Origin: Nelumbo lutea
Lineage: Eukaryota; Streptophyta; Magnoliopsida; Proteales; Nelumbonaceae
Reading direction: 5' to 3'
Assembly: GCA_022828595.1 (NCBI GenBank)
Contig: JAKGHH010000005.1
Location: forward strand, 65,777,655 to 65,841,654
Length of the DNA stretch: 64,000 nt
The translations under genes were made by a program, and so were the position numbers. Of this stretch, positions 33,076-44,959 are shown piece by piece. The stretch's first letter is position 1; every line of letters begins with the position of its first letter. The notes beneath the pieces were generated by a model. The model made no database searches, was not told the origin of the DNA, and saw only the letters and a list, made by a program, of their open reading frames with translations.

Positions 33076-35979
33076 TCATACCGTTCTAAACACAACCTGG
33101 GCTCCGTATTGAGGCTGAATCGTTAGAAACTGCATAGGAGCATGAACATAAGATGGCGATGGGACAAATGAAAATCTATGGATGATTATAGCCAGAAGAA
33201 CTTTTGCCTCAACAACGGCTACATTTTGACCCACACAGATCCTGGGACCTAATCCAAACGGGAAGAATGAAGCCAAATGCTTTCTGGGATTGTTGAATCT
33301 CAGCGGATTGAACTCATCGGCATCTTCACCCCAAATTTCAGGGTCATGATGGACGGCGGTCATGGCCAGATACAGTTGCGTGTTAGCAGGAATGTTAAGC
33401 TTCCCTAGCTTGACGTCCTTGTTTGTTTGCCGCATCAACATCACGGCCGGTGGGTAGAGGCGGAGTGCTTCATTGATAATCATGCTTACCTGTTGATACA
33501 AAGTTAGAATTTGCTTCTGATTGATAGTTCAGATTTGTTACGCTTTGAAAATGAATACAAAATGAACTTACAATTTTGAAGTCATTCAAATTCTCTGCAG
33601 TAGGCAGCCCAACATCACCGCAGACGCAATCAACTTCTTGGCGTGCTTTGCTTTGCCATTCTTGGTGTAGTGCTAGAAGGAGAATCGCCCATGTCAAAAG
33701 GTTGGCACTAGTTTCTTTCCCTGCAAAGTAAAATGTCTTACATTCATCTATTATCTCTTCCACACTCAGTCCTTCAGTCTTCTCGGTTTCCGACTGGTTT
33801 CTGTTAGTCGACATCAATAGGCCAAGGAGGTTCCTGGAATTTTGACTTGTTTCACCATTAATCTCAATCAGCCTCCGTAGCGATTCTCGAATTTCCTTCT
33901 CTAGCTTCCATCTCCGTCTGTTCTTCTTTGTGGGTACAAACCTATGAATTATTTGTGCGGTGAAAACTACCATCGTCATCAAATTTGGCTTCTTTAAGTC
34001 ATGCTTTTGTAATGCTCTTGAATATTTGTAGTTGCAGAAGCAAACAAATGAAAATGGGAAAAAAATTGAAAACGATTTGACTCCGTTTGAATGTTGTTAC
34101 CTAAATCCGGGAATGTACACGCTTCGTAGAGCCTGCGATACGAGGTGCATCTGTTGTTCTTGTAATTGGAAGATGTGCTTCCCCTCTTCGTAGCTGCTAC
34201 CAAAAGCCGTTCGTGAGATAATGTCAGCAGTGAGATTATGAAGCTCTCTGTTCACTTCTATCTCGATTTCATCTCTTTCGCCTCTCTTTTCTTCCCACTT
34301 CTTCAACATTTTTAATGTGCTACCCACAATTTCTGGCACCCATTCCTGCACCAAGGAGTAAGTTTATCGACCATTTCATTGTTATTTTGCGTTTAAGATG
34401 TGGACTTGGATGATGGTTCATGAACAGATTGGCTATGTTCAACCGGATTGACAGGTGAGATGAATGGGGTCGACCCTTTTCGGTGGTTTACCAATCCGTA
34501 TGGATCCATGTTCTTATCAAATATTGGAAAAATCTAAGCTGTCGGAAATACATGATACCACAAAAGGTTTGACCAATCAAACTACCCTCCCCCGTGAATT
34601 TTGATAACTACCATCTGATTTGGATTGGGTTTGGTTCTGGTAGCGGTTTAAGTTTTGGTTATTGGTTGGATCTCCGATTGAGTAAAATGGGTTGTGCCGT
34701 TTGGTGGGCCGTCACGACCTAGCACGGTCTGTTAGCTACAGTGATGGACCATGCCTGGCACGACATGAACCTCGTTTCGGGATGGGCTAAGGGTTTGTAG
34801 CCCGTGGCTTGGCCCACATTACACCTCTAGAATATAGTGATTTATCCTATAAAACAAATAAAATATATAAATTATTAATTTTATTTATAACTTGTAACTT
34901 TCCAAGTTATTTGATTTTTTTAAAACTTTATTATGATATTCTTTCCAATTTTATTATAAATTTGTAATTTTTTAATTTTCATTATTTTTTTTCAATTTTT
35001 TTTCAAAATAAAAAATTGCCCAACCCGACTAGTCCCGGCCGGTAATCTGCAGGGCCTGGGCCTGGGCCATGGGCCGTCCCGGTCTCCCCTTTTAGGGAAT
35101 TCGTGCCAACTAGGCACGCGGGCCGGCCCGGGCCCACATTACACCTTGGCTAAATGGCTCCGACTAAACTAATTTCCTCCATTAAAAAAGCTTGAAACAC
35201 TCGAACAAGTCAAACGATAAAGATTGTCAAGCTGTCTGTGGGCTCGTATGCCTAGCATTGCTCCTTGTAACGTCATCCAAAAAAAAAAATTTAATTATCT
35301 GAGTTAAAGATGAACAGAGTTGAAGGAAAGGGACCGACACGAGATTCTCAGAGACTCAGACCATGGTTATGTATGCAAATGGTGTAATCTAGACGCCCAC
35401 TACATCATAAAAAAATGCACTAATCAATTAAAATATGACAGAGACAGAGAAGCAGAGAGCGAAGGGGGAAAACGGGAGCCGGGAGCTCACCTTGACTCTC
35501 TCCATGTTGAAGGCCTGGTTGGTGATCCTCCTGTGTCTAGCCCATTTATCACCCTCCAGACCAACCAGCCCATCTCCAAACAGTTGCTTAGACAAAGGAT
35601 TGAATCCAATCTTCCCGAAAGCGCCGTTCGTGTCGAGCAGAATCTCCTTGATCATGTCCGGATCGGCGATAGCAAGCCGAGGTTTCGGGCCGAACCAGTA
35701 GAGAAATGTCTTGCCATAGATAGTCGACCAGGTATGGTAGTGAGGCATGACCCTGTGGATGATCTCATGACTGACAGGCATCATCGGCTTTGCTTGAGCC
35801 TCTGCGATCAGTCCACGGATCTCGGCGGCGTTTCCGAAGATCAGACGGTAGCCTGGGCCTCGTATTCCTTGATTCCGGAAGTGAAGCTGGGTTTTCCATG
35901 GAACCCAGATGAGGGAGTGTATGGATCTCAGCAAGATGTAGAGAAGAAGAAAGAAGACTCCAGTAACAAGAAGGTGCAT
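33076..35979 (-). CDS. cytochrome P450, CYP72 clan (CYP709/734/735-like), 505 aa, four exons
   Basis: Exons 35979-35491, 34345-34101, 33941-33572 and 33489-33076 join in frame (GT-AG, phases 0, 2, 0) to 505 residues, a normal length. Order of hallmarks: N-terminal membrane anchor ([17 protein letters not shown]), the clan motif [15 protein letters not shown], helix C region [26 protein letters not shown]-helix AGKETS (about 318-323), EALR as ExxR (375-378), and the heme loop [13 protein letters not shown] with Cys453. The PERF position reads PLRF, as in some CYP709 enzymes. These ER-bound monooxygenases hydroxylate hormones or specialised metabolites (the clan includes brassinosteroid-inactivating CYP734A and cytokinin-hydroxylating CYP735A); substrate cannot be told here. 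The start has a GCCACC-ATG context. Intron 1 (1,145 bp) has absorbed repeat DNA. All key residues are present, so it looks functional. Confidence 0.93.
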
Positions 35980-36005
35980 GGTGGCGAGCGGCCTGGTGAA
36001 GATCG

Positions 36006-36025
36006 GAGAGAGAGAGAGAGAGAGA
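36006..36025. repeat. short (GA)n in the P450 5' leader
   Basis: Read on the minus strand as (CT)n about 30 bases upstream of the P450 ATG; CT tracts are common in plant 5' leaders. Confidence 0.85.
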
Positions 36026-36250
36026 CGCTATCGGGTTGCAGTGAGCATTTTAGATTTTTTCTTTGACAGATGACGGTTTATTTATTGGTGGGCTACAACA
36101 TCGAAAACAGGTTGCACTGGCTGGCTGTAGACTTTGGCCCATTGATTATTATACTTCTTACCTATTGGCCCATTGATATTAAACACGGGATTTCATTTCA
36201 GACTTTTCGATACAAATACGACACCAGCGATCCTATTGGCTATTACATAT
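36026..36250 (-). promoter_or_regulatory. probable P450 promoter region
   Basis: Upstream of the CT tract the minus strand holds CCAATAAATAAACC (about 36070-36085), combining a CCAAT-like and a weak TATA-like word. No stronger motif seen. Confidence 0.3.
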
Positions 36251-36699
36251 AGGGTGCAACTTGAGCGGGCCCAATCCTAGCCCAAAGCGATCTAGCCCGC
36301 AATTTTATATAGTTTGAGTTCAATTTTTTTGGTCACCCTTGAACTGGGTTTGGACCCAAAATATAAGTTTTTAAATATTTTGGACTGGCTCAGGGCGCCT
36401 TCAAGATGCTCAAACCTTGTACGATTTTATTCCAATCCAAGTTAGCCCGGATATATACATGTATATTTATATATGTAGACACATATTTGCAAGTATAAAC
36501 ATATTTTTTTTAATAAATACATATACACATATGGATATTCATTTTTAGTCTGGATTAATTGGCCAATCCAAATCCAACCTAAATTCAACTTGACCCCGAG
36601 CTCAATCTGAATGCATCAAATATTAGTGTGAACTGGGCTCTGATTAAATAATTCGGATTGGGTATGGGTTGAATCCAGCCCACTCGACTTGCACCCCCT
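36251..36699. mobile_element. TIR-like element AGGGTGCAA ... TTGCACCCCCT
   Basis: Left AGGGTGCAACTTGAGCGGGC and right CCCACTCGACTTGCACCCCC are inverted partners. Interior has AATCCAA/TTGGATT words and a TATATACATG AT-rich stretch. Related in style to the GGTGTCAA elements. Confidence 0.65.
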
Positions 36700-37468
36700 A
36701 ATTATCTATTCTTTTAGTGTATTCCCATTTTTTGCTGCCAACACGAATACGATGGGCTTGGATACTTTGACTTGATGGTTTGCTAACAAGTAACATTCAT
36801 TCCCCATCACCCGATTTCCCGGCTCAGTTTTGGGACTGGGTCAAAAAATAAAATATAAAAAAGTTTGAATTGGGCTTGAGAGTTTCATTTGACACAGCCT
36901 GATCGTATAAGTATACAGTATGGTTCATAAGTACACAGCCCAATAAAGAATGGATTTCCACTGTTTTCAGTTTGTGAGAACTAAGAAGGCAATTATCACA
37001 TGGGGCCCATTTTCTCAGGATGATTCAGAGGGCGTTATGAGAAAGGATAAGCTTAATTGATAAGCTTAATTTGATAGTTATTTTAGTGGTTGTGGGATCA
37101 ATCATTTTGCTCAAGATGATTGGTCCGACGATCAATAAAACAGTTAGCAAATTCAGCTAATCTGCTGTTTGGTTCTATAACATGAATATCTTTGTTTTAG
37201 TTTTCATTTGTTTTTGAAAGGAGAAATCTCATAAATTATCCCTAAATTTTAGGAAATGGACTCATTATATCCCTATTGTTTACAAAGTCCTTTGATTTAT
37301 CTTTAAGTTTTTTGACAATTAACTAAATCCTCCCCTACCATTATCATTATGTTACAATCCGTTTACACGTTTTTTTAAATCTCATTATTACCCTTTTAAT
37401 GTTGAAAATGCCCTTAGGGCTCTAAGAACGTTGAGCTAGGTCTCATTTAACAAGTCCAAAATGGATTG
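36700..37468. other. intergenic; no gene recognised
   Basis: Unremarkable apart from the direct repeat GATAAGCTTAATTGATAAGC near 37047-37070. Confidence 0.4.
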
Positions 37469-38176
37469 TGATGCCGCGCGATCTAACTACTCCCTACTGG
37501 AGGTGATCTAGCTTCCAGGCGGATGGCGAACAGTTAATTTGCAAGATCAAAGAATCCGGGGTTGTTAACCCGGCGAGGTCGCTCCGATGCTTAAGTCAGT
37601 ATACTGGTTGCGAGCTAAAAATAGCTTAAGAATGTAGAGAGCTAGAGAGCATATAAATCACATGTACCTTGAACCACCGGGGGTGGAGCCTTTATATAAT
37701 GGAGTCCTCGCAGGTTTTACGGATCGATTCTGAGATCATCGTCACGATAGGATCCGTTTCCGTGTAAGTTGGAAGATAATGCTGCCAACCGATAAGGTTC
37801 ATCAATTTCGCCCTAATCAGGTGGGGAGATAATGCTAGCTGTTACACGGCGTGATCTCGTGAGGTCCGAAATCCGTTAGAGGGGTTTTCGGGATCACCAC
37901 GTAGTGGCATGTCAGTATCACCGAACTAACGTCTTTAAGTCCCGAACTGGGTTGAATGCCGAAGTGCCTTGGCATAAGGTGTTCTTGTTGCGATCTGGTA
38001 CCGAGTCGATCTCGTCTCGAGGTGAGCTTATCCCGAGGTCAATTTAGCTTGGGGTAGTTGGGTACCCGAGCTCGATTTGCTATAGACTGGTTACATTAAG
38101 CTGAGTTGTCATATCTTGGTCAGGTCGTGTCTACGTGTCCCCTCTTTAGTAGGTCGGGCCAAATCACTCTTCATCA
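37469..38176 (+). mobile_element. solo LTR-like unit, about 708 bp
   Basis: Begins TGATGCCGCGCGATC and ends CTTCATCA, the TG...CA boundaries of an LTR. Flanks are GATTG (37464-37468) and TATTG (38177-38181), a 4-of-5 match for a 5-bp duplication. A TATA box TTTATATAAT lies at about 37692-37701 after GGGGGTGGAGCC. Ends and inner words (CCCGGCGAGGTCGCTCCGAT, GAGAGCTAGAGAGC) recur in remnants at 27618, 44960 and 63141. No coding interior is attached, hence a solo LTR, most likely Gypsy or Copia type but not assignable. Confidence 0.7.
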
Positions 38177-38360
38177 TATTGGTTTAGCTTGTTCCCAAGC
38201 CAACAAAGACCAAAGCATAGCAGATATAGCAATAGTTGTCATTGTGGTATCCAATGGCTACCCTATGTCAATAGTAGGGCCGAAGTGCTAACCGATGGAC
38301 TAGTTTAGCTTGTTTGAGTTTACTTTTGAACTAGGCATATGAATAGTGTTAATTCCGTGT

Positions 38361-38638
38361 GTGGTTTTCAAAACCTGAATGGACCAGAAAAACTGGGAAT
38401 CAGTCAGGTGACTGATTTCGGTTTTTCCCCAAACCGGAATTTCTTTCAAAACTATTGATTTTGGTCAGCAAATTGCTGACTCGGGCGGTTAACCGATCGA
38501 ACCATTCGAACGGTTTTGACTGTTTTTTTAACTCTTTTGTCAGAACAGGCCGATTGTTTGATTCAAATAGTTGGACCATTCGACCCAATAACTGGACCCC
38601 TAACCGGTTCAGTCTCCGGGTCGGTTTTAAAAACCACG
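38361..38638. mobile_element. Mutator-like MITE, GGTTTT-AAAACC family, copy 2 with 9-bp target duplication
   Basis: Termini GTGGTTTTCAAAACC and GGTTTTAAAAACCAC are inverted partners. The element is flanked by identical 9-mers ATTCCGTGT (38352-38360 and 38639-38647), the duplication length typical of Mutator-like elements. Interior includes AACCATTCGAACGGTTTTGA. No coding potential. Confidence 0.85.
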
Positions 38639-40309
38639 ATTCCGTGTTTAAAAAAAAAATCCTTTCTTTTTCATCTTCATTTGGAATGAAGGTTAATGTC
38701 GTGGAAGCTTCGGTGTGAGTTCACATTTGCCAGGTTCTTTGACCACCAGTAGCCCAATTTAAAAGAAAGGTAGGTTCTTTGCTCATTATTCTCCGTTGGT
38801 TTCTCTCAAACTCTCTATAATTCTTCTTATATGTATCATCAACCTTTGTGTTGCTGCATCTCTCTCTCTCTATATATATCATCTATTGGAGCTGATTTTA
38901 TGTTCCTATGGGTGAATGCCTAATCCTATTCTTCCTAGTTTTTACATTTGTCCATGATAATATTCACATTTTTGTCACATTATTTTTTTATATATTTTTT
39001 ATCACTTCTCTTTTTAATTTTATTTGGCAATACATTGACCTTCAATATATGCATTGTGCATTTGGATCTGCTAGCTATCTATCAACGGGATTCATTACTG
39101 GAAATACAATGTGTGATTTGTATTTACATGTTTGAAGGTGCATTTTTTTTGAGGACACAACAATGGATCCTGTTAATAGATCCAACACAACAATGGATCT
39201 GATTTAACAAAGTTTTAGTTAAAGGTGCCAATTAAGCTGGACTTGTGAAGGCAATCAAATTGAAAATTGGAAGCTGATCCAAATTTGTCTTGATCCATCT
39301 GAACCAACTTCAATTTTTAGTCTTGAAATTTTGGGAAAAATTTTGGCTATGTTCCACAGCCTATACCATTTACAAGTCTCTGAATACAAGTTATTAGTCT
39401 AGATGAATTTCATGAAATAGTAAATACTGATTGGACAAGGGTTTGGCCTCATGATCGGATTATAATTTAGTTTAGGTCCAATTCAAACCAATAAGAGTAC
39501 TAACCAATTTATTTTGGATCGACTGAATCCAATAATTATAATAGACCATCCAAATCTGATTTGATCAAATTTGAATCGGATTGGATCTAATAAAAAACCG
39601 GTCAATTGACACCCCTATCCACACCAAGAGGTAAAGCTTCCCAAATTAATGCTAATAAAGAAACTTATCCGGGCCAATTTCAAGCTTAATTAGTAATATA
39701 AAAGAGGAAGAAATAAATATGATAATAGAAAAACTTACCCAAATAATTTCAACAGAGAAGAACACAAGTAAATACACCTACTTGTAAAAATACTTACCCG
39801 AGTGAACGCATTAACCAATTAACTTCTGATTTTTCTTCGCTCACTCAATGAAGAACGGATTCATCCTCCCACAATAGGTCCAGGTCAATCAATATGTCAA
39901 TTAGGATTAAAAGGGGAGGGCCACTCAAAATTAACGGTGATTTTGCCCACCGTTATCTCAGAGTCTTACAGTTTTATAGAGTCGAAAATACCTGTCGTGA
40001 ATTTCCCATCTCCAAACAAAACCCTATGCCTGACTTGGGCTGCAAGTCTTTCCGTGTGGGCTTCAGGCTGTTTAGAAGCTTGGAAGCCTGAATTTTGGGC
40101 ATTTTCCATTTGGTAATAGAAAGAAAAAGCTTTAGCCCATAAAAGACGCCAACAACTAAAATTTGGGCTTTTTAAGGAAGTTTCAAATGAAGACTTTACA
40201 ATCTTTTATCACTCCTAGTATTCTTCGAACGTGTGGCACACGCTTGGGAGAAAATGGGTATCTTTTCACAAAAACAAAAAACTATTTGAATGTGTAAGTG
40301 AGACCTACA
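38639..40309. repeat. intergenic; GGTGTCAA-family fragment at about 39400-39628
   Basis: The stretch 39400-39628 ends GGTCAATTGACACCCCTATC and is full of TTGGATCGGA-like words of the family at 28535. Elsewhere there is only AT-rich sequence with short open frames lacking resemblance. Confidence 0.45.
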
Positions 40310-40870
40310 CCTACCAATGGTATGTGGGGTACATGTGTAGACATGTATGTGGTACATGGACCTACATGCATGTCCACTAATGGCATGTGGGGCCCACCTT
40401 GTAAAATATATGTGGGCTCCACATACATGTCTACACATGTACCCCACATACATGTCCACCAATGGTATGTGGGGCCTATCTTGAAAAATATACGTGGGGC
40501 CTACCTTGAAAAATATACGTGGGCCATGTCCACCAATGATTATGTGGGGCCCACCTTAAAAATATATGAGTCCCACATACATGTCCACACAGATCCCACA
40601 TGCATTTCCATCAATGGTTATGTGGAGCCCACCTTGTAAAATGTACGTGGCCCCACGTACATGTCAAAACATAGACTCCACATGCATGCCCACCAATGGT
40701 ATGTGGGCCCCACCTTGAAAAATGTATATGGGCCCCACATACATATCCACACATGGACCCCACATGCATGTCCATTAATAGTATGTCGAGCCCACCTTGT
40801 AAAATGCATGTGGGCCCTACATACATGTCCACCAATGGTATGTGGGGTCTACCTTAAAAATGTATATGGG
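40310..40870. repeat. minisatellite with palindromic GTGGGCCCCAC units
   Basis: The word CCAATGGTATGTGGG or a close variant recurs at about 40313, 40373, 40456, 40529, 40606, 40688, 40770 and 40828, a period of 58-83 bp. Each unit carries GGGGCCCACCTTG-AAAA, a TATATGTGGGCCCCACATAC palindrome and CATGTCCAC. Units differ by indels. Long open frames on both strands are by-products of the repeat and its palindromes. Confidence 0.9.
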
Positions 40871-41545
40871 TCCCATGTGTTAAATGAAATGTTCGTTGGC
40901 CCACACACAGGGCATTCGTATATACATAACACATATTTTCATCACGTTACCAAACAGTCTTTTAGCTTTTATGGTCTTTAATGAGATCTATGAAAAATAT
41001 TTCAACCAAACAAGTCTTACCATATCTATTCGCAAAATCTTATCATGTTTTTTAACTATCAAATCTTGTAACAGATCTTCTAGAAAAGACTTGGCAAACA
41101 GGCACCAATTCTCTTGGTGGTTTCCAGCTCTTCCAACAAAAGTTCAAACACACTTTTTCTCGTTGATTATTCATCTACTATCGTCCATTAGTTCTTTATC
41201 TACTTTAATAGTAACGTCTTGATTTTCTTCTGTTGTTTAATTTAGGATCTGTTTGGTTCGAGGGAATAAGACCTTGGAATCAAAATCGGAATGGGTCCAG
41301 ATGTTTGGTCGACCGAAATGAGAATGAGTAGGCCGAATGCCATTCCCCCATATGGGGGAATGGCCATTCCCGACCCCCTCCCCAGGAATGTGATTCCCAT
41401 TCCGCTATTGGTAACAATAACAATATTCCGATCATCAAGTTCTCACTCATCGGTTCTTTTATTTAGGCGTCAGTTTTTCAATCATTTCAATATCTATTTT
41501 TTTTTTCTTTCTCACTGTTTCAAAAATTCATGTATCATTTTTTCT
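40871..41545. other. intergenic; no gene recognised
   Basis: Includes GGATCTGTTTGGTTCGAGGG (41247) and GGAATGGCCATTCC (41359-41372), words of the common outward ends of small TIR elements, but no second end was found. Confidence 0.4.
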
Positions 41546-41839
41546 ATTGGGAAACCAGATCTGCACGTAACCTTCCTACGGAAACGCAACCTTCGGTGGG
41601 TGTTGTATTCCTACATGTATTTGGATAATCAACTCCTCAAACTAAGTCTCCTACTTGTATATATAGGATGTACTTGTGGAAATTCTTCTTGTTCTTTATT
41701 TTGAAGGTACATCTTATATATATACAAATAGGAGACTCAGTTTCAGTAGGAGTTGATTGTCCAAATACATCTAGGAATGCAACACCCACCGAAGGTTGCA
41801 TTTCGGTAGGAAGGTTACGTGTAGATCTGGTTTCCCAAT
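41546..41839. repeat. long near-perfect inverted repeat (arms 128 and 133 bp, 33-bp loop)
   Basis: Left arm 41546-41673 starts ATTGGGAAACCAGATCTGCA; right arm 41707-41839 ends TGTAGATCTGGTTTCCCAAT, its reverse complement with one change. Pairing continues to the inner GGATGTAC/GTACATC, with roughly a dozen differences over the arms. The outer ends are TTGGGAAACC/GGTTTCCCAA flanked by TA on both sides. No coding content. It could be a small TIR element with a TA duplication or a hairpin locus. Confidence 0.95.
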
Positions 41840-41842
41840 ATT

Positions 41843-42073
41843 TTCATTCTCAGAATTCTCCAACGACTTTTTTTGACATGTTTCTAGGGTGAACGGGATA
41901 GAAACAATCATCGGAGAAGGGACTCAACAGCGGTTTTCGTCCACAGTGTCAAGTGACACTGTTCATATACGCAGGTTAAGAAGATGACCGTTTTTTATTC
42001 TCAGGCTTCTCCGGTGAATTTTTCGATGTGTTTCTGGGGCAAACGAGATAGAAATAGTCATCGGAGAAGGGAC
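41843..42073. repeat. diverged direct repeat, 154-bp spacing
   Basis: ATTCTCAGAATTCTCC...ATCATCGGAGAAGGGAC (from about 41844) recurs as ATTCTCAGGCTTCTCC...GTCATCGGAGAAGGGAC (from about 41997). The first copy abuts the right arm of the inverted repeat. Non-coding. Confidence 0.85.
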
Positions 42074-42254
42074 CCCAGCATATATGAATAGTGTTGTTCA
42101 ACACTGTGGATTTCAATGTGTTTTCATCCACAGGTTGACCAACGCCCACCTGTGAATTGGCATCAATTCCGTACTGGCACCTACCCCAACTGTACTTTGA
42201 GCCTAAAAATTCTGACTCTAGGCTCAATCATCATTCTTCCTAAAAAAAAGGCAT

Positions 42255-42420
42255 ATGTTTAATTGGAATTCTTGTTTGCATCCATTATAATTAAAAGTCT
42301 GTTTGGTAAGAAGATAAATTTATCAGTACAAAAGTAATCCAACTTTACAATTTATATGGACCATTTTACACTCTATATATTTATATAATTTCCAAACACA
42401 ACCTTATAGTTTAAGCTGTT
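42255..42420. repeat. dispersed repeat, inverted partner of 49450-49615
   Basis: CATATGTTTAATTGGAATTC...GCATCCATTATAATTAAAAG and TCTTACCAAACAGA-type wording are the reverse complement of the segment at 49450-49615, diverged by about a fifth. Probably two copies of a short MITE. Confidence 0.7.
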
Positions 42421-43896
42421 AGGTGAAGTCCCTAAATAGGTTTTAATTTTTTAACTCAACAACTCACCTCACATAAACTGATAACATAGCACCACGGACA
42501 CACAAAGTGCTGGTAAAACAGGCAGAATCAATTTACTTTTCTCATATTCTTCTTTGCTTTCACTAAGGCCATGCTTAGTTGCAATGCAAAACCTTGGCGG
42601 TGCAAATTACTCGAGTGTAAATTCTGACCTCTAACAAGAATTTGCATTTTTTACGTTTGCACTCCAATAATGTATTGGCGGTATTGGACTCGGGGGCGAT
42701 CAATTCACTAAACTGCATCGAGTACAAATGTACATGAAAATGCAAAGATGTAGAGGATTAGGTCTAAACATTTAAGGAATCCCACTGAGAGGTTGTCTAC
42801 GGTTCGGTTAACTAATAAGTGGTATCAGTTTTTCTATTTCTCTAAATCAAAACTGAACCGGTACCACTGATTAAGCGGTCCGCCAGTTTTGGTTTTTTAC
42901 TGGTTCGATTCTTCAAATTTTTAGTTTTTTATATTTATAATATATATTATATAAATATATGTATAATATTATATTATAAATAATAAATGGTATATAATAT
43001 ATAGAAAACATGTGGCATATATTAAAAGTATAATATAATATACATATAAATATATATACTGGCCGATTCGGTTAACCACCGATTTTTTGTAGGTTAACCA
43101 AAAACCGAACTGATCCTTTAGTTTTTCAAAAATTCCAAACCAAAACTGAACCGATCAGTTCGATTGACTACATTTTACGATTTGGTTTTCTCAGTTCGAT
43201 TCATTTTTTTTTTTATTTTTTGATTTTTCATGGACACCTCTAAGTAATTATACTACTAAATCTAAAAGGGATGGCCAACGTTTTCATTAAAAAATCAGGA
43301 TGCAATTAATTGCCTTGCTGCATTTTTGTATAGAGTAATTCTAATAATCAGATCATCTTCAAAGCTGAAATCATGGAAGAAAGATTTATGCAATCCCTGC
43401 AAAGATCTTTCTTGTCGCCTCCTTTCTGCAGCCGCCAGACACCCAATTTGATCTCCAGTGGTGGGAGAAGTCAAGATTTGATCCTTACATCAGTTCTTTG
43501 AGAAAGAATTGATAGGAAGCTGTGCTTACGTGCTATCTTGTTGTTTCTTGCGAATGACAGAATTCTTGGAGAAGAATATTGCTGATTCTGCTCCATCCTG
43601 CACTGCGCCATTTTCAGTGGGAGTAGTATTTGGATCATTCCTTAGGTGTGAGCACTTTCGTTGGGAAATATTTTTTCTCTGTATCAGGTATAATCCTCTC
43701 CTACTCCTTTTGGTTCAGATCTGGTTTAGTTCATGGTTCAAGATTGATCATTGAAAATATGATTTTCTAAATAGGGAATGTGATTCCCAGTTGAAAGGGA
43801 GAGAAAAATTTTTGAAATTCGCCCCTTTATTCCGCAAGATTTGAGTGTCCATACGATGGATCTCTCATCCCTTCAGTATTGAGTTGATGCAATTAA
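42421..43896. repeat. intergenic; GGTTCGGTTAACC element at about 42793-43245
   Basis: 42793-43245 has AGAGGTTGTCTACGGTTCGG at the left, an AT-only core (42925-43065) and CATGGACACCTCTAAG at the right, like the elements at 2516 and 28019. The remainder, including the frame at 43509-43754, shows no recognised gene. Confidence 0.5.
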
Positions 43897-44310
43897 GGGT
43901 ATCAATGGACCGGTTTTGAATTGGACCCCATCTAGTCCAAAATTAATTTGAACGGATTGAACGGACCACTAAGATGTATTGGATTGGACCAATCCAATCC
44001 AAAATATTTATTAGATTGGATTGAACCTGGTCCGTCCGTAACAAATTTATATTGGATTGGGTTGCATTAAGCCAATATCTAGTCCATTGATATAAGATAA
44101 GAATATATGTATCAATAGACCGAGTTTGGATTTAAATCAATCTAAATCAAAATGAATTTGAATAGATTGGATGGTCCAAATATTGATTTGGACTGGTCCA
44201 AATTAATCCAAAACATTCATTGGATTGGATTGGACCGGGTCCATTTATAATAGACTCACATTGGACTGGATCCGATTGGACCAAATCTAATCCATTTGGC
44301 ACTCCTAGAT
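43897..44310. mobile_element. TIR-like element, GGTGTCAATGGATCC family
   Basis: Starts GGGTATCAATGGACCGG and ends CATTTGGCACTCCTAG. Dense TTGGATTGGACC and AATCCAATCCAA words in both orientations. Larger than its relatives; there may be an internal duplication (similar wording from 43960 and 44190). Confidence 0.65.
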
Positions 44311-44959
44311 GCAATAACTATTTGGATAGCATACCCTCCAGACATATGGAGGGACCCATTAAAGAAGACATAGGCCCCATCTTGACTGTAGGGCAGGGTT
44401 TTTTTGGGGATGTTGGGCCAAGAGCATTGACTTATGGGCTCTCTAGAGCTTATAAATTTAGGATTGCAGGACAGGCTTTGGGCTCCTCTTCATCAGATGC
44501 TGCTCACGGATTCCTAATTAATCCCAACAAAGCAGGTCAGAATCTGGTGCCGAGCTGGGCAAACAAAGCTTTGTATCCACAGCCCCAACCAATGAAATGT
44601 CTCCTCATTTAATACATCCAACGCAAATCTACGTGGGGTGGGTGGGATCTCATTTTTTTGCATAAAATGTGTTCGGCCAGGACAGGACAGCCCAGACATC
44701 CAACAAATATACATCCTTCAATCCTTGACGGTTGCACCTGAAACCCAACCTACTTCGAGTTTTGAAGACGAAAGTTATTTGCAAATGCATTCACAATCAA
44801 ACAACAACTCTAGTGAGTTTTGATGTAATCGTTTCTGATAACGTATTATTTTTTGGCTAAGTATCTTGTCACCTCGTTTGCTTCTAAGTGGCCGATGATT
44901 CAGAGGCCGAAGTGGAGCTCCCTAGTGTAGTGCAGCCCAAATGCTCCCTGCAAGAACTG
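44311..44959. other. intergenic; no gene recognised
   Basis: An open stretch at 44345-44612 (plus) has no family resemblance. Nothing else noted. Confidence 0.35.

Noticed and set aside
40298..40981. Open frames of 113 and 106 codons with a repeated HQWYVGP-type word
   Set aside because: Produced by the minisatellite; the complementary strand is open as well because the units are palindromic.
44345..44612. Open stretch with Gly-rich wording
   Set aside because: No family likeness and no start or splice context; borders a TIR element.
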